Numbered from the stretch's first letter, positions 9,344-19,744 are shown. The stretch: 64,000 bases of DNA from Lysobacter stagni (GCF_030053425.1 NZ_JASGBI010000001.1:216001-280000); one strand, 5' to 3'. Notes: a model not told the origin generated them from the sequence alone. A program made the numbers and translations.

Positions 9344-11053
9344 TCAGCCTTCCCGGCCCGACCGTGCGCCGGGGTACAGCGGCGGCACGGGCGGTGCGTC
9401 CGCCGGGGTGGACTGCCGCCAGCGCGGCCCCTTGGCGAAGGCATGGCGCAGCAACTCGCGCGCGGACACCCCGTCACCACCGCCCCAGCGGGCGCGCTGA
9501 AGGGCATCGATGGCCTCGCGCTGGCGCGGATCGTCCAGGCGCGCGCGCAGGGCATCCAGGTCGTGCACGGGCGGGCGCGCCATCGCGCACAGCGCGTCGG
9601 CCACGTCGCCGAAGTCGCCCCGGTCGATCAGGCGCTTCAGGTCCGGGTTCGAGGACGGATGCGCCTCGTCACGCGCGGGCCTGGGAGCCGCTGCGGTACG
9701 CGCATCGCCGCGGTGCAGCCCCCACACCAGCGTGAACAACCACAGCGCGGCGAACAGCAGCGCGGCGAGGATCCAGATGCGGTTGGCGCCGCCGAAATCG
9801 CCCAACGACTGCCCGGGTTGCGCGTTGCCGACGATGGCCGGCGACGCGGACGGACGCACCGCCTGGCCCGGACCCGCTGGGGGTGCGCCGGGGGCCGCGG
9901 GCCGCACGGTCCACGACAGCGGGGGCAGATCGGCGGTGCGCGCGCCACCGGCACGCACGTCCCACCAGCTCATGCGCACGCCATCCAGCCGCACCCCACC
10001 ATCGCGCGAAGGCACCAGCGAGAAGCGCCGCGTGAGCTTCACGCGCGGGCGACCGTCGGTGAAACGCTCATCGGCCTGCACCGGTTCGGCGAACACCTGC
10101 ACGCCGTCGATCGTCGGCAGTTGCAGCTCCGGCATCTGCGCCGCGGTCGCGCCGTCGGCGACCGCTTCGATCACCACGGTGGAAGCCGCACCCACGCGCA
10201 GCTCCTGCGGGGTGGACTGATACCGCAACTGCAGGCTCTGCAGGGGCAGCCACGGCTGCGGCGCGTTCGCCGGCACCGGCTGCACCTGCAGCACGCGCGG
10301 AGCAGCGTTGGCTTCCAGCGCCCCGCCGTTGTTGCCCAGCAGGTCATCGAAGAATCCGCCCGCGCCGCGTCCCTCGAAATGCGCAGGCGGAATGGTGAGC
10401 GGCCCACTGCGTTCGGGCACCAGCAGATAGCGGCGTTCGACCACGTTGTAACGGCGTCCGCCGACGTCACGCTGGTACTGCGCATCGTCGCCGACGCGCT
10501 GCATCGATGCGCCGTCGGGCGCGGCCTGGTCGAGCTGGCCGGAAATCAGGGGCGTGGCCGAATACAGCCGCACCACCCAACCCACGGATTGCTGCACGTA
10601 GGGGTCGGGATCGTCGGGCTCGCTTTCGATGAACACTTCTTCGCCCGCACGCGAGGCCGACGGCGCGGCCGAGGGCGCGACGGTCAGCGTGATCGGTTGC
10701 GTCTGCAGGCTGCCCACGTACAGCGCCGGCACGGTCAGCACGCCGTCGCGCCGCGGCCGCAGCGCCACCGCGTACAGCGTGCGCATCGTGCTGCGGCCGC
10801 CGCTCATCACGAACTCGCGCCGGCTGGTGTGGCCGCTGAGGAAGAAGTCGGTGAGCAGCGGCGCGTAGTCGGGTTCCGCGTTGGAGGCCGAGGTCGTCTC
10901 GATGTTGAGCGTCACCGTCTCGCCGGCAGCGATGCGGTCGCGGTCGAGCCAGGTGCGAACCTGCGCCGTGGCGTCCAGGCATACGAAAGCCAGCAGCAGG
11001 ACCGCGATCCGCGCCCAGGCGTGATGCAGCACAGGTGTCTTCATCGACTTCAT
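9344..11053 (-). CDS. batD: BatD-family protein (aerotolerance operon)
   Basis: A 569-residue protein with an N-terminal signal sequence ending near ATAQVRTWLDRD, a long periplasmic beta-rich region beginning DRIAAGETVTLNIE, typical of BatD/oxygen-tolerance proteins, and one transmembrane segment near residue 425 (IWILAALLFAALWLFTLVWG) before a cytoplasmic tail. It is the last gene of the MoxR-Bat operon; its ATG overlaps the batB stop (ATGA at 11050-11053). Bat proteins form a membrane complex linked to stress tolerance, but the biochemical role is unresolved. A second in-frame ATG at 11044 is an alternative start. Confidence 0.85.
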   Translation of the reverse strand: MKSMKTPVLHHAWARIAVLLLAFVCLDATAQVRTWLDRDRIAAGETVTLNIETTSASNAEPDYAPLLTDFFLSGHTSRREFVMSGGRSTMRTLYAVALRPRRDGVLTVPALYVGSLQTQPITLTVAPSAAPSASRAGEEVFIESEPDDPDPYVQQSVGWVVRLYSATPLISGQLDQAAPDGASMQRVGDDAQYQRDVGGRRYNVVERRYLLVPERSGPLTIPPAHFEGRGAGGFFDDLLGNNGGALEANAAPRVLQVQPVPANAPQPWLPLQSLQLRYQSTPQELRVGAASTVVIEAVADGATAAQMPELQLPTIDGVQVFAEPVQADERFTDGRPRVKLTRRFSLVPSRDGGVRLDGVRMSWWDVRAGGARTADLPPLSWTVRPAAPGAPPAGPGQAVRPSASPAIVGNAQPGQSLGDFGGANRIWILAALLFAALWLFTLVWGLHRGDARTAAAPRPARDEAHPSSNPDLKRLIDRGDFGDVADALCAMARPPVHDLDALRARLDDPRQREAIDALQRARWGGGDGVSARELLRHAFAKGPRWRQSTPADAPPVPPLYPGARSGREG

Positions 11054-12762
11054 TCGTTGTTCCCGCCCTGCGACTGGCGGCGTTCGTGTTCGATACGGAA
11101 CTTCTCGCGCAGCAGGCCGCCCGGGTCGTCCGGCACGCGACGCAACCAGGCCTCGTTGGCCAGGCGCTGCTCGCGTTGTTCGGGTGTCTCGCGTGCGAGG
11201 GCCTGTTCGCGGCGCGCCTGCTCGGGCGATTTCTGCTGCTGTTCCAGCGCGCGCTGCATGCGTTCGCGCTGCGCCGCGTCGGCATCGCGCTGCGCGTTGG
11301 AATCCGACGGCTTCGGCGGCGCCTGCGATGGGCTCTCGTGCGGCTTTGCCTGCGACGGCGCCTTCGACGTCTGTTGCTGTTGCGAAGGTGCGTCCTGCGG
11401 CTGCTTCGACGCGTTGGAATCCTTCGGCGACTTCGACTGCCCTCCGCCTCCGTCACCCGACGGCGGCTTGCGCTTCATCGCTGCCTGCACCGTGGCCTTG
11501 TTGGCGATGGCGTCGGGCATGCCGGGCTGGCGCTTGAGCGCCTCGTCGTACGCGTCGATCGCCTGCGGGTACTGTCCGGCCTTGGCAAGTGCATTGCCGC
11601 GGTTGTAATGCGCATCGGCACTGTCGAGCGACTGGTACCGCTGTGTCGCGCCGGCGAAGTCGCCGCGACGGTAGGCCTCGTGGCCTTCTTCCATGCGCGC
11701 GTGCTCGGCCTGGTCGACGCGCTGCCACCAGTCGGCGGCATGTGCCTGCGGCCATGCGATGCACAACACCACCACGGCCAGGGCGGCACGGCGGCGGAAC
11801 GCGAGCAGCGACAACAGCATCAGCGGCGGCAGCAGCCAGTAACCGTCGTCCTGCCACGTGTGGCCACGCGCATCGCGCACCTGCCGGGCGTCGTCGGAAG
11901 CGGACGCCGGATCGAGCACGCCGAGCGCGCGCAGGTCGGCATCGCCGGCATCGATGGACGCGTAGTCGCCACCGCCCGCGGATGCCAGCCGCCGCAACGA
12001 CGCTTCATCCAGTCGCGCCTGGGCGAAACTGCCATCCGCGCGACGGTACGTGGCACCCGCTTCCGCGCCCAGTCCGAGCACGTTGATGCGGTAGCCCTGA
12101 CGGTTCGCGGCCGCGGCAGCATCGCGCGCGGCGGCATCGGCGTGGTCGGTCATCAGCAGGATCACGCCTCGATCGAAACCGGATTGCCGCAACAATTTCT
12201 CCGAGGCCTCGATGGCGCGATCGACGCGCTGTCCGTCCACCGGCATCACGTCCGGCGCCAGCGCATCCAGGAACAGCGCAACGTTGGCCGCGTCCTCGGT
12301 GAGGGGAGCCACCGTGAACGCGTCGTCGGCGAACGCCAGCAGCGCGACCTGCCCGCCCATGCGTTCGCGCAGCAGCGTGCTGGTCTTCGCACGCGCCTGC
12401 GCCAGTCGCGACGGTGGAAGGTCCGCCGCAAGCGCCGCGCTGGACAGATCGATGGCGATCACCAGCGGCGTGCGCGTCTGCCACAGCGGCTGTTCCACCT
12501 GCCGCCAGCTCGGGCCGGCCAGCGCGACCACCGCCAACACGTATGCCAGCGCCGCAACCGCCCACGCGGCGCGCACCCGCGCATCGCCGCGCTCCACCAG
12601 CAGATGCGGTAGCAGGTGCGGATCGACCGTGTCGCGCCACACGCTGGCACGACGCCTGCGCACGCGCCACCACATCGCCAGCAACGGCAACGCGAGCAGC
12701 GCCCACAGCCAGTGCGGCCTGAGCAGGTGGAAGGCGGACAGGTCGAATGCGCCCAGGTTCAT
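11050..12762 (-). CDS. batB: VWA-TPR fusion protein, BatB/BatC type
   Basis: A 570-residue protein with two N-terminal membrane segments, a von Willebrand factor A domain (about residues 90-270), a transmembrane segment near residue 320, TPR repeats (NRGNALAKAGQYPQAIDAYD) and a long low-complexity tail rich in Gln, Lys, Pro and Ser. It therefore combines the BatB and BatC functions. The metal-site motif DxSxS reads DLSSA, so the last serine is missing and metal-dependent binding may be weakened. I chose ATG 12762 because it forms the ATGA overlap with batA; the longer frame adds 22 basic residues without family support. Confidence 0.85.
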   Translation of the reverse strand: MNLGAFDLSAFHLLRPHWLWALLALPLLAMWWRVRRRRASVWRDTVDPHLLPHLLVERGDARVRAAWAVAALAYVLAVVALAGPSWRQVEQPLWQTRTPLVIAIDLSSAALAADLPPSRLAQARAKTSTLLRERMGGQVALLAFADDAFTVAPLTEDAANVALFLDALAPDVMPVDGQRVDRAIEASEKLLRQSGFDRGVILLMTDHADAAARDAAAAANRQGYRINVLGLGAEAGATYRRADGSFAQARLDEASLRRLASAGGGDYASIDAGDADLRALGVLDPASASDDARQVRDARGHTWQDDGYWLLPPLMLLSLLAFRRRAALAVVVLCIAWPQAHAADWWQRVDQAEHARMEEGHEAYRRGDFAGATQRYQSLDSADAHYNRGNALAKAGQYPQAIDAYDEALKRQPGMPDAIANKATVQAAMKRKPPSGDGGGGQSKSPKDSNASKQPQDAPSQQQQTSKAPSQAKPHESPSQAPPKPSDSNAQRDADAAQRERMQRALEQQQKSPEQARREQALARETPEQREQRLANEAWLRRVPDDPGGLLREKFRIEHERRQSQGGNNE

Positions 12763-13781
12763 GCGCGCCTCCGCCGGGGCCAGGCGAACGCCAGCAACGC
12801 GCAGGCGAACGCACCGGCGAGCGGCCATACGTAGCGTTCGATGCGCGGACGCACGGCCTGTCCCGGCTGTTCGACCGGCTCGAGGCGGTCGATCTCGGCG
12901 TAGATGCCCACCAGCTGCGACGTGTCGCGCGCCCGGAAGAAGCGGCCGCCGGTGCTGCGCGCGATGTCGCGCAGCGTGGCCTCATCGATTTCATCGCCCG
13001 CACCGGGCATCGGCACGTTGAGGCCGAAAAGCGACAGCGAACCTTCCCCGCCGAAGGCGATGGTGTGGATGCGCACGCCTTCGGCCTTGGCGATCTCGGC
13101 GGCCTTCTTCGGTTCGAGCAGGCCTGCGGTGTTGACGCCGTCGGTGAGCAGCACCAGCACCCGCTGTTCGGCCGGCTGCGCGCGAAGGCGTTTGACGGCC
13201 AGCGCGATGGTGTCGCCGATGGCCGTTTCCTGTCCGGCCAGACCGATCACGCTGTCTTCCAGTTGCTGCCGTACCGAGGCGAGGTCCTGCGTCAGCGGCG
13301 TGAGCGCGTAAGCGCGTCGTCCGAACACGATCAGACCGACGCGATCTCCGCCGCGCCGATCGAGGAAATCCGCGAGCACCGCCTTGGCGGCCGTCAGGCG
13401 ATCCACCGTGCGGCCACCCAGGTCCATGTCGGGTTCGCGCATGCTGCCGGAGAGGTCGAGCGCGAGCATCAGGTCGCGTCCCACCTGCGGCGGTTGCACG
13501 GCATCGCCGAGTTGTTGCGGACGTGCCGCGGCGACGACGAGCAACAGCCAGCCCAGCCACGCGAGCCAGTTCACGCCGCCTCCGAACGCGGTGCGCCCAC
13601 CGGCCCTGGCGATGCGGTCCAGGCGATCCCCGAACGGCGCGCGCAGCGCAGCCGACGCCGTCTGTCGCACCGGCGGCAATGCCCAGCGCGCGAGCAGGGG
13701 CAGCGGCAGCGCAAGCAGCATCCACGGCCACGCAAAGCCGTCGCGCAGGGACAGCAGCGGCGCCAGCATCGAGTCGATCAC
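12759..13781 (-). CDS. batA: VWA domain protein BatA
   Basis: A protein of about 340 residues with two N-terminal membrane helices, a von Willebrand factor A domain and a C-terminal membrane anchor (YVWPLAGAFACALLAFAW). The metal ion-dependent adhesion site is intact: ALDLSGSM gives DxSxS, and LLTDGVNTAG supplies the later aspartate. It probably pairs with BatB in the membrane. GTG 13781 is favoured because it makes a GTGA overlap with the upstream stop, in the style of the rest of the operon. ATG 13796 and ATG 13769 are in-frame alternatives. Confidence 0.85.
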   Translation of the reverse strand: MIDSMLAPLLSLRDGFAWPWMLLALPLPLLARWALPPVRQTASAALRAPFGDRLDRIARAGGRTAFGGGVNWLAWLGWLLLVVAAARPQQLGDAVQPPQVGRDLMLALDLSGSMREPDMDLGGRTVDRLTAAKAVLADFLDRRGGDRVGLIVFGRRAYALTPLTQDLASVRQQLEDSVIGLAGQETAIGDTIALAVKRLRAQPAEQRVLVLLTDGVNTAGLLEPKKAAEIAKAEGVRIHTIAFGGEGSLSLFGLNVPMPGAGDEIDEATLRDIARSTGGRFFRARDTSQLVGIYAEIDRLEPVEQPGQAVRPRIERYVWPLAGAFACALLAFAWPRRRRA

Positions 13782-14272
13782 CAGGCCCCCATCCATTTCA
13801 GGAAGCGCTCGCGCGCGAGGCGACGCAGCGCGTCCACCTGAGCGCCATCGACCTCACGGCGGTACGCGCCATCCAGCAGCAGTCGACCGGCCCCTTCGGA
13901 GAACGGGCGCGACACCGGCACCACACGCTTGCGCTTGCTTCGTCCGGCAACGCGCGGTGCGTCATCAAGGAACGTCAGCCAGTCCTCACCTTCAAGCCGG
14001 TCGGCGAGCGGGTCCTGCCGTCGACTGGCGCGGCGCAGCAACTCGGACATGGCCGCGACCTGCGCCGTGGGCGTCCCGGCGGCATCGAGCTGGCGATCGA
14101 ACCACTGTGCGATGCGGCGCTTGCGACGGCTTTCGCGCGCGCGCCACGCGACCGTGATCACCAGCGCGGCGATCACCAGCGCCGCCACGAGCCACCAGCC
14201 CGGTGCGGGCGGCCACCACGACGGCGCGGGGGGCATGTGGATGTCGCGCAGGACGAGAGCGTCGGTGTTCAT
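13778..14272 (-). CDS. DUF4381 family membrane protein
   Basis: A 164-residue protein with a proline- and tryptophan-rich start (MPPAPSWWPPAPGWWLV) leading into a single transmembrane helix (VAALVIAALVITVAWRA) and a basic cytoplasmic domain. This architecture and the position between the DUF58 and batA genes match the DUF4381 family of Bat operons. The function is unknown; membrane anchoring of the VWA/MoxR complex is plausible. ATG 14272 overlaps the DUF58 stop by one base (TGATG), which supports this start over one 14 codons upstream. Confidence 0.8.
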   Translation of the reverse strand: MNTDALVLRDIHMPPAPSWWPPAPGWWLVAALVIAALVITVAWRARESRRKRRIAQWFDRQLDAAGTPTAQVAAMSELLRRASRRQDPLADRLEGEDWLTFLDDAPRVAGRSKRKRVVPVSRPFSEGAGRLLLDGAYRREVDGAQVDALRRLARERFLKWMGAW

Positions 14273-15219
14273 CACGCCACCAGCGGCGGGTTGCGCCCGA
14301 GCAGCGGCAGCCACGACTCGCTCGCGGCGTCGGTGGACAGCGGCTGTGCCCGCACGCCGCGCGCGGGCAGCTGCGCCAGGGCCAGCTCCACCGGGCGTGC
14401 GAATTCATTGCGCCACGCCTGCCGCTGCGTGGCGACCGAGAGATCCACATCGACGCGGTGCGCGTCCGCCTGGAACGGCAGTGCTGCCCGCGGCGGTGAA
14501 CTCTCCAGCGGATCGGTCAGCAACAGCACGATTACTTCGTGATGGTGCGCCAGCGCCGTCCAGCGCTGGATCGGAATCATGGCGACGCTGCCGGGGTCGG
14601 CCAGTACGACCAGGCGCGAGCCGGGACGCAGCAGTCGTTGCGCGTGATCCAGTGCGATGCCCAGGCCGGCGTCTTCCTCCGGCGGCCTCGCATACCAGCG
14701 AACCAGCGCATCGAGTACGCGCAGCGCGCCACGTGCGCCCGAGGCCGGGGCGATGGGCGCTTCCCGCGCGCTGCCGCGAAGGGCGGCGATGCGGTCGCCA
14801 TCGCGCACGGCGGCCCACGCGGCGATCGCGCCAGCTCGCGCGGCCTGGACCGATTTGAAACGCACGCGGGTGCCGAAGTACATCGCCGGCGCAGTGTCGG
14901 CGACGATCAGACTCAGCCGTTCGCGTTCTGCCTGGAACAGCTTCGTGTGGGCGCGTCCCGTGCGCGCGGTGAGCCGCCAGTCGATGTGGCGCGCGTCGTC
15001 GCCGGCCACGTATTCGCGCGATTCTGCGTACTCCATGCCGCGTCCGCGCAACGGCGACAGCGCGTGACCACTGACGCCATGGCGCCCACGGCGTGCCTGT
15101 CCGCGCGCGAGCACCACGGCACGCAGCGCCAGCAGTTCCTCCAGCGAAGGCGTGACGCCGTCGCCCCGGATGCCGTGGGAGCCGGGTGTTCCAGCAGGAA
15201 TGGGTGGCGGCGTGGACAT
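14272..15219 (-). CDS. DUF58 domain-containing protein
   Basis: A 315-residue cytoplasmic protein of the DUF58 family, which accompanies MoxR ATPases. The core motif is seen as GMEYAESREYVAGDDARHID, continuing WRLTARTGR, and the C-terminal half has a VWA-like fold pattern (LSLIVADTAPAM, SRLVVLADPGSV). The molecular role is unknown; the family is thought to be a client or partner of MoxR chaperone ATPases. ATG 15219 was preferred because the longer frame adds 36 residues that run into the moxR coding end. It follows moxR by 34 bases. Confidence 0.85.
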   Translation of the reverse strand: MSTPPPIPAGTPGSHGIRGDGVTPSLEELLALRAVVLARGQARRGRHGVSGHALSPLRGRGMEYAESREYVAGDDARHIDWRLTARTGRAHTKLFQAERERLSLIVADTAPAMYFGTRVRFKSVQAARAGAIAAWAAVRDGDRIAALRGSAREAPIAPASGARGALRVLDALVRWYARPPEEDAGLGIALDHAQRLLRPGSRLVVLADPGSVAMIPIQRWTALAHHHEVIVLLLTDPLESSPPRAALPFQADAHRVDVDLSVATQRQAWRNEFARPVELALAQLPARGVRAQPLSTDAASESWLPLLGRNPPLVA

Positions 15220-15253
15220 GCGGAACCAGCGCGTGGGCGGAGGCGACGGTGCC

Positions 15254-16246
<993 letters not shown>

Positions 16247-16354
16247 GTCGGTCTCGATGGGGGATCGGGTGCAGTTTGACCGAACTGGGCGCCGCAGGTT
16301 CAACGCCTTCGTCACCCATTCAGCGGGCCGAAACGGACCACCCCGGAAACGCAA

Positions 16355-16374
16355 AGAGGGCCCGAAGGCCCTCT
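16355..16374 (-). terminator. UUCG-loop hairpin terminator
   Basis: An 8-bp perfect stem with a TTCG loop on the minus strand (16355-16362 with 16367-16374) is followed by TTTGC. It lies about 190 bases after the pilQ stop and before the moxR start, so it probably ends pilMNOPQ transcription and insulates the Bat operon. Confidence 0.6.
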
Positions 16375-16379
16375 CTGGA

Positions 16380-16562
16380 GTCCGCGCGGACGCGGATTCA
16401 TTGCGCTTCTACAGGTCACGCGGGAGTGCCGCGTGGCACCGGATTCTGTAGCGATGTCGCAGCCATCCATGGCGCGGCGCTACTGGCTCCGGAGCGCCCG
16501 GCCCGACCATCCATGGCCGGTCGTTCGGCAGGCCACGCGGCAGTGCCGCGTAGCGGCCTGCC
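16380..16562. repeat. Palindrome-rich spacer with two related hairpin units
   Basis: The 316-base gap between moxR and pilQ contains no gene. Immediately after the pilQ stop, 16527-16562 folds as a long hairpin: GGCAGGCC with GGCCTGCC outside, and ACGCGGCA with TGCCGCGT inside. A related but less perfect unit around 16416-16441 repeats CACGCGGGAGTGCCGCGTGG. Short copies of CCATCCATGGC at 16466 and 16508 flank them. This looks like a small cluster of extragenic palindromes. Confidence 0.5.
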
Positions 16563-18503
16563 TCACCCCCGCTGTTCGACCTTCATCACCTTCGGGGTGA
16601 TCATGATCAGCAGCTCGGCCTTGTCCTTGTTGCGGCCCTTCTTCTTGAACAGGTTGCCCAGGAAGGGGATGTCGCCCAGGAACGGCACCTTCTGGACGTC
16701 GCTGCGGTCGCGGAACTCGTACACGCCGCCGACCACGACCGTCTGGCCGTCCTCGACCAGCACCGCGGTGTTGACCTCGCGCTTGGCGATGGTCGGCACC
16801 TGGCCGATGGAGGTGTCGACGAAACCTTCGACCTCGTCCTTCTTGACGTTCATGTTCAGGAACACGCGGCCGTCGTGGGTGATGGTCGGGGTGACCTTCA
16901 GCTCCAGCAGCACGTCCTTGAACTGCACGTTCGGGATCGGAATCGTGGTGCTGCCCTGCGACGGCGAGATCGTCACGTAGCCCACTTCCTGGCCCTGGCG
17001 GATGACCGCCTCGCGCTGGTTGCTGGTGACGATGCGCGGGTTGGAGATCACTTCGCCGCGACCCTCTTCCTGCATCGCCGACAGCTCGATGTCGAGCGCG
17101 TAGCCGGCGTTGAGGATCTGCAGCGCCATCGAGCCGGCCGGGTTGACCACCGGCAGGTTGCTCATCGCGCCCTTGGTCAGCTCGTAGGTGGCGTTGCCGG
17201 CGGCAGCGGCCTCGACGAACGAACCGCGGGTCGCGTCGTTGTTCTCGATGGTGTCGTTGAAGAAGTACTTGCCGTCCTTCTGGCCGGCGATGCCGAAGCG
17301 CGCACCCAGTTCACGGGCGAAGGTGTCCTGGGCGATCACGACGCGGCCCTCGATCAGCACCTGGTCGACCGGACGGTCGATCACGTGGATCAGTTCCTTC
17401 ATCTGCGTGACCTTCTTCGGAATGTCACTGATCATCAGGGTGTTGGTGCGCTCGTCGGCGACCAGGCGGCCGCGCGGCGAGAGGAAGCCGCCGTCGAGGT
17501 TGCTCGAGCCGCCACCGCCGCCACCACCGCCGATGCCCTTGGCCTCGGTCAGCGCCTTATAGATCTGCGCGGCGTTGTGGTAGTTGATCTGCACGTACTC
17601 GGTGGCCAGGTCGACGCGGTTGTCGAGCGCGATGCGCGCGTCTTCCTTGTCCTGTTCGTACTTGGCGATCTCGGCCTGCGGGGCGACCCACACGACGTTG
17701 CCGCTGCGGCGCTTGTCCAGGCCCTTGGCCTGCAGGACGATGTCCAGCGCCTGGTCCCACGGCACGTTCATCAGGCGCAGGGTGACGTTGCCCGAGATGG
17801 TGTCGGCGGCCACGATGTTCAGGCCCGACTCTTCGGCGATCAGCTGCAGGACGGTGCGCACCGGCACGTCCTGGAAGTTGAAGGTCACCGGGCGGCCGCT
17901 ATAGCCGCGCGAGCCGGCAGCCGCCGGCTTGCCCGTCGTGGACTGGCCCACCGCGCGACCGTTCGCCGCGCCGGTGCGCGGGATGATCTCGACGATGTAC
18001 TCGCGACCGGTCTGGTAGGCCATCGATTCGAAGTTGCCGGTGGTGTCGAGCACCAGCTGCGTGCCCGCACCGGCCGTGCGTGCGTCGATGCGCTGCACCG
18101 GCGTGGCGAAATCGACCACGTTCAGCATCTTGCGCAGGTTGTCGGGCAACTTGGCGTTGCCGACGTTGACCACCACGCTGGAGCCCTGGTTGCGCAGGTC
18201 CGGAGAGGCGCCATCGCCGCTGAACTTCACGACCAGGCGGCCGGAGCCGTCACTGCCGCGCTTGAAGTCGATGTTGGAGACCTCGACGGCCCCCGGCAGC
18301 TGCTTGGCCGGATCGGCGTTCGGCGTCGGCGCGACGGCAGTCGGCGCGACGGCCGGTGCAGGCGCGGCCGCATGCACGGCGCTGATGGCGGCAAGCGCAC
18401 CGACCACCAGGCCCACGGACCCGCTGCGCAGCAGCAGGGGGCGACGGTTCGCTTGCGTTCGGATGGTGGCCGGCTTGAGGCAACCCGGTTCAAAAACGGT
18501 CAT
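16563..18503 (-). CDS. pilQ: Type IV pilus secretin PilQ
   Basis: A 646-residue outer-membrane secretin through which the type IV pilus leaves the cell. After a signal peptide (SVGLVVGALAAISAVHAAAP) come an AMIN-type domain, a secretin/TonB short N-terminal domain (VTFNFQDVPVRTVLQLIAEE), an N-domain (LIHVIDRPVDQVLIEGRVV) and the C-terminal secretin barrel with TVVVGGVYEFRD. A poly-glycine stretch sits near residue 335. It is the last gene of pilMNOPQ. ATG 18503 is chosen because it immediately precedes the signal peptide and leaves a 19-base gap to pilP. Confidence 0.95.
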   Translation of the reverse strand: MTVFEPGCLKPATIRTQANRRPLLLRSGSVGLVVGALAAISAVHAAAPAPAVAPTAVAPTPNADPAKQLPGAVEVSNIDFKRGSDGSGRLVVKFSGDGASPDLRNQGSSVVVNVGNAKLPDNLRKMLNVVDFATPVQRIDARTAGAGTQLVLDTTGNFESMAYQTGREYIVEIIPRTGAANGRAVGQSTTGKPAAAGSRGYSGRPVTFNFQDVPVRTVLQLIAEESGLNIVAADTISGNVTLRLMNVPWDQALDIVLQAKGLDKRRSGNVVWVAPQAEIAKYEQDKEDARIALDNRVDLATEYVQINYHNAAQIYKALTEAKGIGGGGGGGGSSNLDGGFLSPRGRLVADERTNTLMISDIPKKVTQMKELIHVIDRPVDQVLIEGRVVIAQDTFARELGARFGIAGQKDGKYFFNDTIENNDATRGSFVEAAAAGNATYELTKGAMSNLPVVNPAGSMALQILNAGYALDIELSAMQEEGRGEVISNPRIVTSNQREAVIRQGQEVGYVTISPSQGSTTIPIPNVQFKDVLLELKVTPTITHDGRVFLNMNVKKDEVEGFVDTSIGQVPTIAKREVNTAVLVEDGQTVVVGGVYEFRDRSDVQKVPFLGDIPFLGNLFKKKGRNKDKAELLIMITPKVMKVEQRG

Positions 18504-18522
18504 CGTGCTATCCCCCAGAATC

Positions 18523-19074
18523 CTATTGATCTTCCAACGCGACCGTGGCCGGACGTTCCAGCCATCCACCCGCGCCATCCGGCACCAGTTCCACCAGCTC
18601 GATGCGATCTTCGAACACCGCAGTGACGCGGCCATCGCTCTGCCCCAAGTAATTCCCCGGCTGCACGCGGTAGGTCACCTTGTCCGGTGCCATCACCAGT
18701 GCAATAACCTTGTCGCCACCGCCCAGCGTGCCGACCATGTCGAGGCTGTCGAGCGGGAACTGCTCCAGCGTCTGCTTGCGGCGTGCGGCGTCCGGTCTCG
18801 GACCGTTGCCACCGCCTTCGTCGGTGAATGCCGTGCTGAACGGATCGCGCATCGCGTACGCGTTGTATTCGAACGTCTCGAACTGCTGCATCACCGGCAG
18901 CGGATCCAGCGGCGGCGCGGGCCGCGCCTTCACTTCGGCGATCCACTTCTCGAGGTTCGGCGCCTCGCCGGGCGTGCTGGTCACGCCGCGCGAGCAGCCG
19001 ACCAACCCGAGCGCCAGCGCGATCGCCGCCAGGGCCCGCAGGCGGGCGCCGTCACGGATGGAGATTGCGCGCAT
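18523..19074 (-). CDS. pilP: Type IV pilus assembly lipoprotein PilP
   Basis: A 183-residue lipoprotein with lipobox LGLVGC at residue 27. The conserved PilP domain follows, with residues such as DPFSTAF, FPLDSLDMVGTLG and YRVQPGNYLGQSDGRV. PilP links the inner-membrane PilN/PilO complex to the PilQ secretin across the periplasm. One base separates its start from the pilO stop, so translation is probably coupled. Confidence 0.93.
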   Translation of the reverse strand: MRAISIRDGARLRALAAIALALGLVGCSRGVTSTPGEAPNLEKWIAEVKARPAPPLDPLPVMQQFETFEYNAYAMRDPFSTAFTDEGGGNGPRPDAARRKQTLEQFPLDSLDMVGTLGGGDKVIALVMAPDKVTYRVQPGNYLGQSDGRVTAVFEDRIELVELVPDGAGGWLERPATVALEDQ

Positions 19075-19075
19075 C

Positions 19076-19744
19076 TCAGGTACCCCCCTTCTTGCCGGCC
19101 GTGCTGGCCGCTTCCTGCTTGGCGACTTCGTCCTCGTCCAGGTAGCGGTAGGTCTTGACCGTACCGGCCAGCTCGAGCGGGCTGTTGGGCGTGATGCCCT
19201 GGCCGTCCTTCGCGCGCGGCTTCAGCGAGATGTCGTGCATGGTCATGATGACCACGCGCGGCAGCGAGGCCACACCGCTGACGAACCCACCGAACTGGTG
19301 GTAGCTGCCGATCATGCGCAGCGCGATCGGCTTCTCGGCGTAGAACTCCTTCGGCTGCTCCGGACCCGGCTGGAACAGTTCGTTGGTGATGCCGGTGGCC
19401 AGCGCGGTCTGCGAGATGTCGACGATCAGGTCGGGCATCTCGGTCTTGCTCGGCAGCTGGCGCAGCATCTGCTGCAGCTGCTGCTCCATCTGGGCGAGCT
19501 GCTGCTTGAGCGGTTCCAGGTTCGCGGCCTTGCCCTGTTCCTTCTCGAACTCGGTGCGCAGTTCCGATTCACGGGACTCCAGGCCTTCCAGCTCGGTGCG
19601 CTTGTCGCTGATGAGGAAATACCAGGCGGCCAGCACGATCACGAGCGAGACGAGCGTGCAGAAGACGATCTTCGCCTGCTGCGGCCACAAGCCGATGTTG
19701 TTGAAGTCCAGTTCGTTGAGCTTGATCTGCTTCTTCTTGCTCAT
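19076..19744 (-). CDS. pilO: Type IV pilus inner-membrane protein PilO
   Basis: A 222-residue bitopic membrane protein with one N-terminal helix (IVFCTLVSLVIVLAAWYFLI), a coiled coil (about residues 50-95, rich in Glu, Gln and Leu) and a periplasmic ferredoxin-like domain (LFQPGPEQPKEFYAEKPIAL). PilO dimerises with PilN in the pilus alignment subcomplex. Its start overlaps the pilN stop (ATGA at 19741-19744). Confidence 0.94.
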   Translation of the reverse strand: MSKKKQIKLNELDFNNIGLWPQQAKIVFCTLVSLVIVLAAWYFLISDKRTELEGLESRESELRTEFEKEQGKAANLEPLKQQLAQMEQQLQQMLRQLPSKTEMPDLIVDISQTALATGITNELFQPGPEQPKEFYAEKPIALRMIGSYHQFGGFVSGVASLPRVVIMTMHDISLKPRAKDGQGITPNSPLELAGTVKTYRYLDEDEVAKQEAASTAGKKGGT

